A DNA stretch of 64,000 nucleotides from Paenibacillus taihuensis (GCF_003386535.1 NZ_QTTN01000011.1:108652-172651); one strand, 5' to 3'; shown: positions 17,213 through 27,420, numbered from the stretch's first letter. Notes: a model not told the origin generated them from the sequence alone. Program-made: numbers and translations.

Positions 17213-17986
17213 TCATGACATGATTCGCTTGATCTCCGGCTCCAGCTTCAGCAAGTGTTCCAGGCTTATTGCCAAGCTATCAAGGGGACTTCCTGGACAG
17301 TAGTCCTGTTCTACCGCGTACCATTCAACGCCGCTTTGCTCCCCCCACGCAATAATGGGAGCGAAATCGATGATGCCCGTACCGATTTCGGCAAAATATT
17401 GGCGATCGTCCTTCGTCATGTCCTTCAAATGCATGATCGGCATGCGTCCGGCATACTGCCGCATATAGGCAAGGGGATCGAGACCCGCTTTCTTGACCCA
17501 ATAGGTATCGATTTCTGCGTAAACCGGATTAGCCGGGTCCAGCTCCAGCACATAATCCAGCGCGTATTGGTCTTCCAGCGTGGTATGGAATTCGAAATCA
17601 TGATTGTGGTAACCTGCCCGAAGACCCAGCGCCGCAACCTTGCTCGCCACTTCTCGCAAATCGCTTCGAACACTCTTGTATCCTGCCGGATTCATCAGTT
17701 CATCGGGCAGCGAATGACAGATGAAGTCCTTCGTCTTGAACAGGCGAGCTTCCTCGATCACGGCTGGCAGATCATGCTTCATCCGCTCGAGGCCGACATG
17801 CATGCCGGCAATCCGGAGGCCTAGCTCATCCAATACGGAGGCGATTTCGCGCGGATCATTGCCGTGCAGGCCATCGATCTGGACGGCGCTCCAGCCCATC
17901 CGCTTCACTTCCCGAAGGGTACCCGGGAAATCCTTCTTCAACTCATTTCGCAGCGTATACAGCTGCGCCGCTAATTTCTCTCTCAT
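17213..17986 (-). CDS. Sugar phosphate isomerase/epimerase (xylose isomerase-like TIM barrel)
   Basis: A 257-residue AP endonuclease 2-type TIM barrel, the fold of IolI, inosose isomerase and several keto-sugar epimerases. Metal and substrate residues appear in GYHNHDFEF, YAEIDTYWVKKAG, IMHLKDM and EIGTGIIDF, with the final Glu in AVEQDYC. Its ATG overlaps the stop of the aldo/keto reductase gene (ATGA), so the two are co-translated. It resembles IolI but lies outside the inositol operon and behind a TGGTATCGCTACCA operator, tying it to the ABC-sugar regulon instead. I therefore give no iolI symbol. Confidence 0.88.
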   Translation of the reverse strand: MREKLAAQLYTLRNELKKDFPGTLREVKRMGWSAVQIDGLHGNDPREIASVLDELGLRIAGMHVGLERMKHDLPAVIEEARLFKTKDFICHSLPDELMNPAGYKSVRSDLREVASKVAALGLRAGYHNHDFEFHTTLEDQYALDYVLELDPANPVYAEIDTYWVKKAGLDPLAYMRQYAGRMPIMHLKDMTKDDRQYFAEIGTGIIDFAPIIAWGEQSGVEWYAVEQDYCPGSPLDSLAISLEHLLKLEPEIKRIMS

Positions 17987-18912
17987 GCACTCAGCTCCTC
18001 GCGTTTTAGATCAAGCCACTCCAGTTCCTGCGCAGTCAATTCGATTCCCATCGCTTCCACGGAATCCATCAACTCCCCTTCCGTCCGCGGCCCGATGATC
18101 GCCCCTGTCGGGAAGGAACGGTTCAGCACGAAGGATAACGCAATTTGCATCGCGGATACTCCTTTGCGCGCGGCAAGCGCTCGTGCCCTCTCGTAACGCC
18201 GCCAATTGTCTTCGTTGTAGTAGACGCGCACCATGTCCGCATTCGAACGATCTTCCGGCGAGAACAGTCCAGTGAAGAAGCCGCCTGCCTGCGCCGACCA
18301 AGAAAGAAGGGGGAGCCCATTACTCTCATGCCATTGGCAGGTAGCCACATCCGCGGATTCGCAGCCGACCCATCTCGGCTCATTCGCCGTCGCTAGCGCG
18401 AGATTCGTACTGCTGAACATGAAGCCTTTGAGGCCATTTGCACGGGCATAATCGTTCGCTTCCTGAATGCGCAAGTACGTCCAGTTCGAAGCGCCGATCG
18501 CCCGTACACGTCCCTCTGCCAAGTGTCGGTTCAGCTCTTCCATGATCGGCCCTACCGGCGTGCCCGGCTCATCGCGGTGAAGCGCATATAAATCGATGTA
18601 ATCGGTCTGCAGCCGCTCCAAGCTTTCGTACAAATCCTTGCGGATCGCTTCCGCATTTACCCGCGCTCCGGGACTGCCGTCATCGTGGTGCGCTCCCTTC
18701 GTCATGATGACCATCCGGCTGCGGTTCCCTCGTGCCGCCATCCACTCGCCAATCGTCAGTTCGGCTCGGCGGTATTGATGCGCCGTATCAATCGTCGTTC
18801 CCCCGGCGGCAGCGAAAACATCAAGCATCTCCATGCCGTTGAACTTGCTGATATCGCCGGTCCCCATCAGAAGACGAGACAGGGTAACGCCGTTTATCGT
18901 TAGATGTTCCAT
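17983..18912 (-). CDS. Aldo/keto reductase
   Basis: A 309-residue NADP-type aldo/keto reductase. The catalytic tetrad is visible as D42 and Y47 (TIDTAHQY), K72 (MTKGAHH) and H112 (ALHRDEP). The C-terminal cofactor-binding stretch IIGPRTEGELMDSVEA is conserved. It is the first gene of a two-gene unit with the TIM-barrel isomerase, starts 23 bases downstream of a LacI-type operator, and follows the iol regulator by 100 bases. Likely role: reduction or oxidation of the sugar brought in by the ABC system. The substrate is unknown. Confidence 0.9.
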   Translation of the reverse strand: MEHLTINGVTLSRLLMGTGDISKFNGMEMLDVFAAAGGTTIDTAHQYRRAELTIGEWMAARGNRSRMVIMTKGAHHDDGSPGARVNAEAIRKDLYESLERLQTDYIDLYALHRDEPGTPVGPIMEELNRHLAEGRVRAIGASNWTYLRIQEANDYARANGLKGFMFSSTNLALATANEPRWVGCESADVATCQWHESNGLPLLSWSAQAGGFFTGLFSPEDRSNADMVRVYYNEDNWRRYERARALAARKGVSAMQIALSFVLNRSFPTGAIIGPRTEGELMDSVEAMGIELTAQELEWLDLKREELSA

Positions 18913-18934
18913 TGTTCTTGCCTCCCATCGTTTC

Positions 18935-18948
18935 TGGTATCGCTACCA
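18935..18948. promoter_or_regulatory. LacI-type operator TGGTATCGCTACCA
   Basis: A near-perfect palindrome with central CG, 23 bases before the aldo/keto reductase start, in a position to block transcription. It matches the sites at 16050 and 17076 and differs from the iol operators. Confidence 0.7.
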
Positions 18949-19011
18949 TAAAACCATAAACCGTAACTAGTTCAACGTAACAAAGCTCCGAGCGGACTCG
19001 GCCGTCTAAAC

Positions 19012-20049
19012 TTAATTAGAACGGCCGGCCGGCTGACTTGTCGATTGCCGCACAATCAGAGCTGGTTCCAGCACGATCCGCTGCTTCGATGCACCTGTTT
19101 GCTTTGGCGGCTCTGCTTCATATTTGCCTAGGATCAGGTCGACGGCAAGCTGTCCGAGCTTGTCAGTCGGCTGAGCAATTGTCGTCAGCGCAGGGTCGGT
19201 TACCGATGCAAGGATAGTGTTGTCAAAGCCGACAACGGAAACGTCCTCCGGTACCCGAAGTCCGAGCTCCTTCGCTCCTTGAAGCGCGCCGATCGCGAGC
19301 AGGTCGTTGCAGCAGAACAGCGCCGTTGGCCGCTCAGCGGAATCCAGAAGCGCGGCTGCATTGCGCTTGCCGTCTTTCACCAGGTCGCGCTCGCTCGCAC
19401 GTACTGCCTCTGGCGGCAGCTCCAGCCCTGCTGCGGCCAGCTCATCGCGGAAACCGCGAATCCGCTCCTGCGAGCTCGGAATCTTCGCGCTCTCCGCGAG
19501 TACCGCCATTCGCGTATGCCCGAGTTCGATGAGGTGGCGAGCCGCAAGCCGGCCGCCCTCGTAGTCGTTGATGACAACCGTCTCCACATCATAGCCTGAC
19601 ATCTCGCGGGCAATGGCTGCGATCGGCACCGACTTCGCGAGCAGCTTCTCCAGCATGTCTTTGCCGCCCATACCGGTTCCGATGATGATGCCATCCACGC
19701 TCTTCTGCTCCAGCAGCGACAAGTAGTTCTCGCCGCGTTCGTCGCGGTTGTCCGTGCTGCAGATGACAATGCTGTAACCATGAAGGCTGCCTTGATCCTC
19801 CACGGCACGTGCAATCTCGGCGAAGAAAGGATTGGAAATGTCGGGAACAAGCAAACCGAGCGTATAGGTTTTCTTGCCGGTTAACGCGGCTGCGATGACG
19901 CTCGGCTTGTAGTTCAGCTTCTCCATCACGCTGACAATTGCGGCACGACGCTCCTCACTTATTTTCCCTTTGCCGTTGATCACCTGCGATACTGCAGCTA
20001 TAGATACACCGGCCTCACGAGCTACGTCGTAAATCGTCGCTTTCATCAT
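19012..20049 (-). CDS. LacI-family regulator of the inositol operon
   Basis: A 345-residue LacI-type regulator: HTH in YDVAREAGVSIAAVSQVING (7-26), hinge PSVIAAALTGKKTYTLGLLVP, then the sugar-binding domain. It is the last gene of the iol operon, 39 bases after iolB, and so is probably autoregulated. It is the natural candidate for the GATTAAGCGCTTAATC-type sites in front of iolD. In Bacillus subtilis the inositol repressor IolR belongs to the DeoR family, so this lineage uses an unrelated repressor. A start at the second ATG (20046) is equally possible. Confidence 0.88.
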   Translation of the reverse strand: MMKATIYDVAREAGVSIAAVSQVINGKGKISEERRAAIVSVMEKLNYKPSVIAAALTGKKTYTLGLLVPDISNPFFAEIARAVEDQGSLHGYSIVICSTDNRDERGENYLSLLEQKSVDGIIIGTGMGGKDMLEKLLAKSVPIAAIAREMSGYDVETVVINDYEGGRLAARHLIELGHTRMAVLAESAKIPSSQERIRGFRDELAAAGLELPPEAVRASERDLVKDGKRNAAALLDSAERPTALFCCNDLLAIGALQGAKELGLRVPEDVSVVGFDNTILASVTDPALTTIAQPTDKLGQLAVDLILGKYEAEPPKQTGASKQRIVLEPALIVRQSTSQPAGRSN

Positions 20050-20088
20050 CCATTCCTTCCTAGGCCGATCCTCCGAACGAGCGAATGC

Positions 20089-20907
20089 TTATTTCGCGCT
20101 CGGATTGACCATGATCCATTCATGATCCGGGTCGTTATGGAACTTCCACGTCCGAACCGGACCGGCCATTACATTCAAATAATAACAATTATACCCTGGC
20201 GGAGCGCACACCGGATGATAGCCCTCAGGGACGAGGACAGCCTGGCCGTCAGTCACGACGAGCGTCTCGTCAAGCGATCTGTCGTCGGTGTACACGCGCT
20301 GGATCGCAAAGCCTCTCTCTTGCTCGATCTTAAAATAATACGTTTCTTCCAGCAGCGATTCATCCGGCAGCGCATTCCGGTCATGCTTATGCGGCGGATA
20401 GCTGGACCAATGTCCATTCGGCGTGAATACCTCTACAACGAGAAGGCTGTCCGCAGACTGCTGCTCAGGCAGCACATTGTGAATCTGACGCTCAATATTG
20501 CCGTAGCCGCGCGTTTCGCGCCCTACTTCCTCCGGATTAATGAGCCGCGCTTCATGATTGCCGAAGCCCGGTGCCGTGCATATCGCGGCTTCTAGCTCCG
20601 TCAATGCTTCGAGCTCGAACTCTTCGCCGTTCGGGACGTACACCGAGAAAGGCCGCGTGCGCTCGAACACGCTCATCCGGCTGCCGATCTCGCGCCATGC
20701 CTTCTTCCGCGTCTTCACGTCCGCTTTGCCGCTTAACAGCACGATGCATGCTTCGCGGTCTCCCGTAACGCGCCTGATCGACTCGCCGGCCGCAAGCCGA
20801 ACCACTTCGAAGCCTACGTATTGCCAGCCCGCCGATTCCGGCGTAATGGCAAGCAACCGACCTTGATCGTCCGGCTGTTCCGCCGGTTTAACGATTAATT
20901 TCGACAT
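20089..20907 (-). CDS. iolB: 5-deoxy-glucuronate isomerase
   Basis: A 272-residue bicupin of the IolB family, converting 5-deoxy-D-glucuronate to 2-deoxy-5-keto-D-gluconate. The metal-binding cupin motif is seen in YPPHKHDRN, LLEETYYFKI and VPEGYHPVCAPPGYNCYYLN, with length as expected. It is encoded after iolG (22-base gap) and before the LacI regulator. It is the fourth chemical step of the pathway encoded by this cluster. Confidence 0.95.
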   Translation of the reverse strand: MSKLIVKPAEQPDDQGRLLAITPESAGWQYVGFEVVRLAAGESIRRVTGDREACIVLLSGKADVKTRKKAWREIGSRMSVFERTRPFSVYVPNGEEFELEALTELEAAICTAPGFGNHEARLINPEEVGRETRGYGNIERQIHNVLPEQQSADSLLVVEVFTPNGHWSSYPPHKHDRNALPDESLLEETYYFKIEQERGFAIQRVYTDDRSLDETLVVTDGQAVLVPEGYHPVCAPPGYNCYYLNVMAGPVRTWKFHNDPDHEWIMVNPSAK

Positions 20908-20929
20908 ATCCGCTCATGCATCCTTTCCA

Positions 20930-21973
20930 TTATGCGAAATGCAAGTGCTGCTCCGCAAGCTGCACCGCTTCATCTGTTCTCACTGGCCGCTGCAGCACGA
21001 GCGACAGCTTCGCCGCAAGCGCAGCCCGCTCCGCCGAGAGTCCGTCGATTCCGCTGACCGGAACCGGCTTGTCATGCACGATGCAGTCGATAAACATGCG
21101 CGTCTCCTCTTCATAAGCCGCTTGATACCGCTCTAAGAAGAAGTGCAGCGGCTTGTCGCGATACACCGCCTCGGCCGTGCTGATCTCCGCGGTATTCGGG
21201 TAATCGTTCGTAACCGCAATCAAGCCTTTGGAACCGAACACTTCGACCCGCTGATCGTAGCCGTACACCGCTTGCCGGCTGTTATCGATGACGCCGATCG
21301 CGCCATTCGCGAACTTCAGCGACACAACTGCTGTATCCACATCGCCGTATTCGGCAAAGGCCGGGTCGATGAGCACGGCGCCTTGCGCATAGACCTCTAC
21401 GATATCACTGCCGGACACGAAGCGTGCCATGTCGAAATCGTGGATCATCATGTCCATGAACATGCCGCCGGACACGCGAATGTAGTCTTTGTGAGGCGGA
21501 TTCGGATCGCGCGAGGTGATCTTCACGATATGCGGCGTGCCGATTGTGCCGTCGCGGACATGCCCTTCTATTCGCTTGAAATTATGGTCAAACCGGCGGT
21601 TAAATCCGATTTGCAGCTTCACGCCGACTTCCTCAGCCGTTCTCGTCGCTTCCATCGTCTGCTTGATGTCCATGCTGACGGGCTTCTCGCAGAAAATATG
21701 CTTCCCCGACGCAGCCGCCTGCTGAATAAGCGGCACATGCGTATCGGTAGAAGAGCAGATGAATACAGCGTCTATCTCCGGATTTGCGAGAAGCGCGCCG
21801 CTGTCCTTCGTTACGGCAGCAATTCCCCGCTCTGCCGCCCAAGCCTCGAGCTCAGCTCCGGCGAACAGGTCGCTGACTGCAACGACCTCGACCTGGGGCA
21901 GGCGGAGCAAGTTATCCGTGTGAATTTTGCCGATGCGGCCCGCTCCGATGATGCCGACTTTAACCTTTTGCAT
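20930..21973 (-). CDS. iolG: Inositol 2-dehydrogenase
   Basis: A 347-residue Gfo/Idh/MocA enzyme. The NAD motif is GIIGAGRIGKIHTDNL (8-23), the conserved Lys is in CEKPVSMD, the substrate region GFNRRFDHNF follows, and the catalytic His-Asp is in MMIHDFDMARF. IolG oxidises myo-inositol to scyllo-inosose, the first step. Position inside a complete iol cluster supports the name. Downstream iolB starts 22 bases after the stop. Confidence 0.93.
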   Translation of the reverse strand: MQKVKVGIIGAGRIGKIHTDNLLRLPQVEVVAVSDLFAGAELEAWAAERGIAAVTKDSGALLANPEIDAVFICSSTDTHVPLIQQAAASGKHIFCEKPVSMDIKQTMEATRTAEEVGVKLQIGFNRRFDHNFKRIEGHVRDGTIGTPHIVKITSRDPNPPHKDYIRVSGGMFMDMMIHDFDMARFVSGSDIVEVYAQGAVLIDPAFAEYGDVDTAVVSLKFANGAIGVIDNSRQAVYGYDQRVEVFGSKGLIAVTNDYPNTAEISTAEAVYRDKPLHFFLERYQAAYEEETRMFIDCIVHDKPVPVSGIDGLSAERAALAAKLSLVLQRPVRTDEAVQLAEQHLHFA

Positions 21974-22002
21974 GCTATAGTTGCCCCCTCGTCATGAACC
22001 TT

Positions 22003-23484
22003 CTACCAACGTGCCGTCACCATTTTCTTGCGTGTGTAAAACTCAACGCCGTCTGCGCCATTGGCATGCAGATCGCCGTAGAACGACTTCTTCCAGCCAG
22101 AGAACGGGAAGAACGCCATCGGTGCCGGAACCCCAAGGTTAACGCCAAGCATCCCCGCGTCGATTGTCTCCCGGAATTGGCGGACGTTCGAACCGTTCTG
22201 CGTAAACAAGCAGGCACCATTGGCAAAGTCGGAACGATTGGCGAGCTCGATTGCATCCTCAAGCGACTCCGCACGAACGATGGACAGCACCGGCGCGAAG
22301 ATTTCGTCCTCCCAAATTTTCATGCCGCCCTTCACTTCGTCAAAAATCGTCGGGCCTACAAAATAACCGTCACCGGAGCACGCAGCATCCTTCCGTCCGT
22401 CACGCACGAGCAATGCGCCTTCGCTCTCGCCGATATTGATATATTTGAGCGTACGCTCTTTGTGGGCTCCGCGAATAACAGGGCCGAGGAACACGCCTTC
22501 TTCTAAACCGTTGCCGATCGTAAGGCGGTCAGCCGCTTCAATCAGTCTGTTCACCAACGTATCGCCGACTTCGCCGACAGCCACAACGACGGAGCACGCC
22601 ATGCAGCGCTCGCCCGCAGAACCAAAGGAAGCGCTAATAATTTCCTTGACGGTCAGATCGAGATCAGCATCCGGCATGACAATCGAGTGATTCTTCGCGC
22701 CAGCCAGCGCTTGAACGCGCTTGCCATGTGCGGAGGCGGTTTTGTACACATATTCGGCTACAGGCTGCGAGCCGACAAAGGACACAGCAGCGATGCCTTT
22801 ATGCTCCAAAATCCCGTTCACGACATCATGCGCGCCATGCACAATATTGAGCACACCGCTCGGCAGACCTGCTTCATGGAACAGCTCGGCGAGGCGGTTC
22901 GCAAGCAGCGGCGTACGCTCGGACGGCTTCAGAACAAAGGCATTGCCGCAAGCAATAGCAAGCGGGAACATCCAGCAAGGCACCATCATCGGGAAATTGA
23001 ACGGCGTGATGCCTGCAACGACACCAACCGGATAGCGGTACATGCCAGATTCCAAATTCGATGCGATATCCGGCAGCTGCTTGCCCATCATCAGCGTCGG
23101 CGCCCCCGCAGCAAACTCAACGCACTCAATGCCGCGCTGCACTTCGCCGTAAGCTTCGGTGTAGCTTTTGCCATTCTCGAGCGTTACGAGTCTTGCGAGC
23201 GACTCCCAGTTCTCGATCAGCAGCTGCTGGTATTTGAACAGCACGCGTGCCCTGCGCGGAACCGGCGTTCGGCCCCACACAGCCGCCGCCTCCTTCGCAG
23301 CGTTCACAGCAGCGTCGACGTCTTCGCGCGTCGAGAGCGGAACCTGCGCCAGCACTTCCTCCGTCGCAGGATTGTAGACATTCTCATAGCTGGATGCGCC
23401 CGAAACGACCCATTGCCCGCCGATCCAATTTTGCAGCACTTGCGGTTGCGTTTGAGATTGCGAGTCCGTATGCGTATTTGTCAT
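22003..23484 (-). CDS. iolA: Methylmalonate-semialdehyde dehydrogenase (CoA-acylating)
   Basis: A 493-residue aldehyde dehydrogenase of the MmsA/IolA branch. It converts malonate semialdehyde, the end product of inositol breakdown, to acetyl-CoA and CO2. Visible features are N164 in [11 protein letters not shown], the catalytic C294 in GERCMACSV, and [10 protein letters not shown] near the end. The first 15 residues are Gln/Ser/Thr-rich and poorly conserved. The gene lies between iolC and iolG in the same operon. Confidence 0.94.
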   Translation of the reverse strand: MTNTHTDSQSQTQPQVLQNWIGGQWVVSGASSYENVYNPATEEVLAQVPLSTREDVDAAVNAAKEAAAVWGRTPVPRRARVLFKYQQLLIENWESLARLVTLENGKSYTEAYGEVQRGIECVEFAAGAPTLMMGKQLPDIASNLESGMYRYPVGVVAGITPFNFPMMVPCWMFPLAIACGNAFVLKPSERTPLLANRLAELFHEAGLPSGVLNIVHGAHDVVNGILEHKGIAAVSFVGSQPVAEYVYKTASAHGKRVQALAGAKNHSIVMPDADLDLTVKEIISASFGSAGERCMACSVVVAVGEVGDTLVNRLIEAADRLTIGNGLEEGVFLGPVIRGAHKERTLKYINIGESEGALLVRDGRKDAACSGDGYFVGPTIFDEVKGGMKIWEDEIFAPVLSIVRAESLEDAIELANRSDFANGACLFTQNGSNVRQFRETIDAGMLGVNLGVPAPMAFFPFSGWKKSFYGDLHANGADGVEFYTRKKMVTARW

Positions 23485-23509
23485 GCTTGATTGCCCCTTC
23501 CTAATCAGC

Positions 23510-24523
23510 TTAATTCGCCGTTATGAGACCGTTGTTGCAGTCCTCGATATATTGCAGCACTTGGCTCTCGGTCGGCATCGCGTCGGAGCAGCTATGGCTC
23601 GAAATAACGATACAAGCTGCCGCGCTGCCGAATTCCATGCATTGCTCAAGCGTCCAGCCGTGCATAATGCCGTGCAGGAACCCTGCCGCGTAGGAGTCGC
23701 CGGCTCCGAACGTCTTGATCACTTTCGCCGGGAAGCTCTTCGCCCGATGGCTCTTGCCGTCGGCCGAATATGCGATCGAGCCGTCCTTGCCGTGCTTAAT
23801 GATGACGATCTTGGCATCATGCTGAAACCACTTGGCAGCTGTCACCTGATCGCTGTGCTCCGGATTCTGCTCGAACACTTCCATCATGTCGAACTCTTCC
23901 CGCGTGCCGAGAATGATATCGCACTGCGCCGCAGCGAGATTGTAGTAAACGGCCGTTTCTTCCTTCGACGTCCATGTATAAGGGCGGTAATCCAGATCAA
24001 AGGCAATGACAGTGCCGTGCTTCTTCGCATACTGCAGCGCCTGAAACACAGCTTCTCTAGAAGGACTCTTCGCGAGTGCCGTTCCTGAGATTAGGAGCAT
24101 CTTCGAGCTAGCGATGAGTTCCTCATCCACCTCACTGGCCTTAAGCAGCAAGTCCGCGACATTGTCCCGGTACATCAAGATGCTGCACTCCGCGGGGCTC
24201 TTAATTTCGGTAAAAGCCAGCCCCGTTACCGCACCTGTGCTGTCCGTAACGACATTCGACGTATCGATGCCGCATCGTTCCAAGTAGCTGTGAATGAAGC
24301 GTCCCATCTGATCATTTGCGATTTTGCCGATAAAAGCAGTCTTACGGGAGAGCCGGGACATGCCAATCGCAATGTTAGCCGGAGAACCGCCTACATATTT
24401 CGTGAACGTCATCGTCTCTTCCATTGGTCGGTTAATCTCGTTGGCATTAAGGTCGATGCAGAGCCTTCCAATCGCTGTAAAATCAACCGGTTTCTCCTGT
24501 GAAAAGGTTACGTATGTCGCCAT
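23510..24523 (-). CDS. iolC: 5-dehydro-2-deoxygluconokinase
   Basis: A 337-residue PfkB-family kinase that phosphorylates 2-deoxy-5-keto-gluconate. Motifs: [15 protein letters not shown] (19-33), [16 protein letters not shown], and the catalytic [14 protein letters not shown]. The N-terminal acid-binding pattern is typical of IolC rather than other ribokinases. It follows iolE by 3 bases. Confidence 0.94.
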   Translation of the reverse strand: MATYVTFSQEKPVDFTAIGRLCIDLNANEINRPMEETMTFTKYVGGSPANIAIGMSRLSRKTAFIGKIANDQMGRFIHSYLERCGIDTSNVVTDSTGAVTGLAFTEIKSPAECSILMYRDNVADLLLKASEVDEELIASSKMLLISGTALAKSPSREAVFQALQYAKKHGTVIAFDLDYRPYTWTSKEETAVYYNLAAAQCDIILGTREEFDMMEVFEQNPEHSDQVTAAKWFQHDAKIVIIKHGKDGSIAYSADGKSHRAKSFPAKVIKTFGAGDSYAAGFLHGIMHGWTLEQCMEFGSAAACIVISSHSCSDAMPTESQVLQYIEDCNNGLITAN

Positions 24524-24526
24524 TAA

Positions 24527-25432
24527 TCAACGCTCCCCTTCCTCGGCAATGAGGGAATCCAGATAGCGCAGCGCTTTGCTTGCATACTCATAAGCCGGAT
24601 GAAGGCTCGGATCCTGCTCGCCTTCGAGCAGCGCCCATCCCGTATAATTACGTGTCACAAGCTCATTCATAATCGGGGCAAAATCAATGCAGCCATCGCC
24701 TGGAACCGTGAACACGCCGTTACGGATACACGTGATGAAGTCGGCCTGCTCCTCCCGCGCTCTGTCGAGTGCTGCCTGACGTACATCCTTCAAATGTACG
24801 TATGCAATGCGGTCGTAATGCTTTTGCAGCACTTCGAGCGGATCAGCACCGCCATAGTAGGCGTGGCCTGTATCGAATAACAGGTAAACGAGCTCCGGAT
24901 CGGTGAGTTCCATCAGTTTATCGATTTCCTCCGGACGCTCAACGACCGTTCCGCCGTGATGATGGTACGTGAGCTTCAGCCCGTATTCCTTGGCGATTGC
25001 TCCTGCCGCATTCAATCCTTGAGCCAATGCCGCCCACTGCTCCTCATTCAGACGCTGCACCTCGCGAGGCGATTGCCGGGGATCGAAGTGAAGCGAGCCG
25101 CCTGCTTCGCAGGTGCTGATGACGGTGCTGCCCATCTCCTGAAGAAACTTGGCATGCGCTCTGTAAGCTTCCAGCTCTGCCTCATGATAAGACGGATCCG
25201 AGAACAGAACGGACTTCCACTGCGACGTCAAGCCGATGCCGCGGCGTTCCAGCTCTTGCTTCAATACCTCCGTGTCGGCAGGGAATTTGCGCCCCATCTC
25301 CGTACCGGCGAGACCGAGCGCCGCAATCTCATCGACGATTTGCTCGAACGTCGTCTCGTCACCATGTTCCTTCACATCCTCGCCGACCCAGTTAATCGGA
25401 TGTATGCCAAGCCGAAATGGCAGTTTGCTCAT
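24527..25432 (-). CDS. iolE: Inosose dehydratase
   Basis: A 301-residue xylose-isomerase-like TIM barrel. IolE removes water from scyllo-inosose to give 3D-trihydroxycyclohexane-1,2-dione. The start FRLGIHPINWVGEDVKEHG, the LTYHHHGGT strand, LLFDTGHAYYGG and YVHLKDVRQ carry the metal ligands. It lies between iolD (18-base gap) and iolC. Confidence 0.93.
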   Translation of the reverse strand: MSKLPFRLGIHPINWVGEDVKEHGDETTFEQIVDEIAALGLAGTEMGRKFPADTEVLKQELERRGIGLTSQWKSVLFSDPSYHEAELEAYRAHAKFLQEMGSTVISTCEAGGSLHFDPRQSPREVQRLNEEQWAALAQGLNAAGAIAKEYGLKLTYHHHGGTVVERPEEIDKLMELTDPELVYLLFDTGHAYYGGADPLEVLQKHYDRIAYVHLKDVRQAALDRAREEQADFITCIRNGVFTVPGDGCIDFAPIMNELVTRNYTGWALLEGEQDPSLHPAYEYASKALRYLDSLIAEEGER

Positions 25433-25450
25433 TGTCGAATGTCTCCTCGT

Positions 25451-27316
25451 CTACAGTAGAGTGATGGAGCGGATCTTCTCATTCATCGTTTTTCCCGCCT
25501 TCACGACATTGGCGCTATTCGATACTTCGGGAACAGCGACGTTCCACCAGGATTCATAGCCGACGGTTCCCGTGCCCGGAACAACCGGAATTTCAATCAG
25601 CGTTGTCACCGTTTCACGCTTCGCCTGCTGCAGCGCTTCCCGCAGCTCTTCCGCGTTGCCCGCTTTGAAAGATTTGGCTCCGAGCGCTCTCGCATGTGCG
25701 GCAAAGTCAATCGGCAAATACCCGCCAGTCAACCGCCCCGTCTCTTCCGAGCGGAAACGGAATTCGTTGCCGAAGCCAGCGCTGCCTTGGCTCTTCTGCA
25801 AGCCATGAATACATTGGAAGCCGTGATTATCAAACAGCAGCACCGTTATTTTGCGCCCTTCCTGCAAGCTGGTGACAAGCTCCGAATGCAGCATCAGATA
25901 GCCGCCATCTCCGACGAGTGCATACACCTCTCGGTTCGGTTCCGCGAGGGCAACGCCGAACGCCCCTGCAATTTCATATCCCATGCACGAAAAGCCGTAT
26001 TCCATGTGATAGGTCTTCGGTTCTGCCGGTCTCCATACGCGGTGCAAGTCGCCAGGCAGGCTGCCCGCAGCACAGACGATAACCGAACTTGGATCAATCG
26101 TTTCCGATATAACGCCGAGTGCGCGGGTTTGCGCAAGGCCAAGCTCATGCTCCGTCGCGAATAGGCGGTCCACTTCGCTGTCCCATTCTCGCTTCAGCTC
26201 AGCGATCGTGTTCGCGCTGTAACTGCTTGCGTACTGCAGGCCCGTAAGCGCGGAGTGCAGCGCATGCAGTCCTTCCTTCGCATCGGCGGTAATCGCAACA
26301 CCGTTCAGCTTGGAGGAATCGAACGCGCTGACGTTTATATTGATGAACTGGACATCGGGATTCGTAAATGCCGATTTCGATGCCGTTGTGAAATCCGAGT
26401 ATCGCGTGCCGATGCCGATAATAATGTCGGCTTCCTGCGCCAGCTTGTTCGCTGCAAGCGTACCTGTTACGCCAACGCCGCCGACATTTAGCGGATGGTT
26501 CCATGGCAGCACGCTCTTGCCTGCTTGCGTCTCTGCGACCGGGATGTGATACGCCTCGGCCAGAGCCGCCAGCTCGCGCGTCGCATCTGCATACAGCACG
26601 CCGCCGCCTGCAATAATCAGCGGCTTCTTCTTGTTCGAGAGCAGCGCTGCCGCGCGTTTGATCGCTTCAGGCGCCGGCGGACGGCGATCAATATAGTGAA
26701 CCTTCCGCTCGAAGAACGAGAGTGGATAGTCATAAGCTTCTGCTTGCACATCCTGAGGGAGCGCCAGCGTAACGGCTCCCGTCTCAGCCGGATCCGTCAG
26801 CACCCGTATCGCTTGAACAGCAGCAGTCATGAGCTGTTCCGGTCTAACGATACGGTCCCAGAACTTGCTTACTGCCTTGAAAGGCTCGTTCGCCGAAACG
26901 CTGTAATCGCTTACAACCTCAAGCTGCTGAAGCACCGGATCCGGCTGCCTGCTGGCAAAATTATCGCCTGGAAGCAGCAGCACAGGAATCCGGTTCACCG
27001 TTGCGGTGGCAGCTGCCGTAATCATATTCAGTGCGCCGGGACCGATCGAAGAGGTGCACGCGTAGATTTGTCTGCGGTTCTTTTGTTTGGAGAAAGCAGC
27101 CGCGGCATGAACCATCCCCTGCTCATTCTTGCCTTGCACATAGACGAGCTCGCCCGCCGCATGTTCAAGCGCTTCCCCGATCCCCGTCACGTTGCCATGA
27201 CCGAATATGCCCATGACCCCTTTGACAAACTTAATTTCTTCACCGTCTACCGCTATGTACTGCTGGTCCAAAAACTTCAACAGCGCCTGCGCCATCGTTA
27301 ACCGAATCGTGCTCAT
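25451..27316 (-). CDS. iolD: 3D-(3,5/4)-trihydroxycyclohexane-1,2-dione hydrolase
   Basis: A 621-residue thiamine-diphosphate enzyme that opens the inositol-derived ring. The N-terminal Pyr domain has [15 protein letters not shown], a central domain follows, and the C-terminal PP domain shows [18 protein letters not shown] with the ThDP/Mg motif. ATG 27316 lies 12 bases after AGGAGG; the longer frame (27340) starts upstream of that site. It is the first gene of the iol operon, directly behind two LacI-type operators. Confidence 0.94.
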   Translation of the reverse strand: MSTIRLTMAQALLKFLDQQYIAVDGEEIKFVKGVMGIFGHGNVTGIGEALEHAAGELVYVQGKNEQGMVHAAAAFSKQKNRRQIYACTSSIGPGALNMITAAATATVNRIPVLLLPGDNFASRQPDPVLQQLEVVSDYSVSANEPFKAVSKFWDRIVRPEQLMTAAVQAIRVLTDPAETGAVTLALPQDVQAEAYDYPLSFFERKVHYIDRRPPAPEAIKRAAALLSNKKKPLIIAGGGVLYADATRELAALAEAYHIPVAETQAGKSVLPWNHPLNVGGVGVTGTLAANKLAQEADIIIGIGTRYSDFTTASKSAFTNPDVQFININVSAFDSSKLNGVAITADAKEGLHALHSALTGLQYASSYSANTIAELKREWDSEVDRLFATEHELGLAQTRALGVISETIDPSSVIVCAAGSLPGDLHRVWRPAEPKTYHMEYGFSCMGYEIAGAFGVALAEPNREVYALVGDGGYLMLHSELVTSLQEGRKITVLLFDNHGFQCIHGLQKSQGSAGFGNEFRFRSEETGRLTGGYLPIDFAAHARALGAKSFKAGNAEELREALQQAKRETVTTLIEIPVVPGTGTVGYESWWNVAVPEVSNSANVVKAGKTMNEKIRSITLL

Positions 27317-27346
27317 GAATGCTCTGTTCCTCCTATTCATTTATAA

Positions 27347-27420
27347 GGTTAAGCGCTTTACCCGAGCTTATAAAAAGAGCGCCAATCACCACAATTCAGT
27401 TGCAGATTAAGCGCTTAATC
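27347..27420 (-). promoter_or_regulatory. iol promoter flanked by two LacI-type operators
   Basis: On the minus strand TTGTGG (27389-27394) and TATAAG (27367-27372) are spaced by 16 bases. Upstream is a perfect 16-bp palindrome GATTAAGCGCTTAATC (27405-27420). Downstream, over the start of transcription, is GGTAAAGCGCTTAACC (27347-27362, one mismatch pair). The centres are 58 bp apart. The arrangement is a classic two-operator repression set-up for the LacI gene at the end of the operon. Confidence 0.75.

Noticed and set aside
17213..17986. TIM-barrel isomerase as iolI
   Set aside because: It is outside the iol operon and shares the operator class of the ABC-sugar operon.
27347..27420. TTAAGCGCTTAA sites as CcpA cre sites
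   Set aside because: They lack the TGWAANCGNTWNCA pattern (no TG/CA ends) and are perfect long palindromes placed around a promoter next to a linked LacI gene. CcpA cannot be fully excluded, as it is itself a LacI-family protein.
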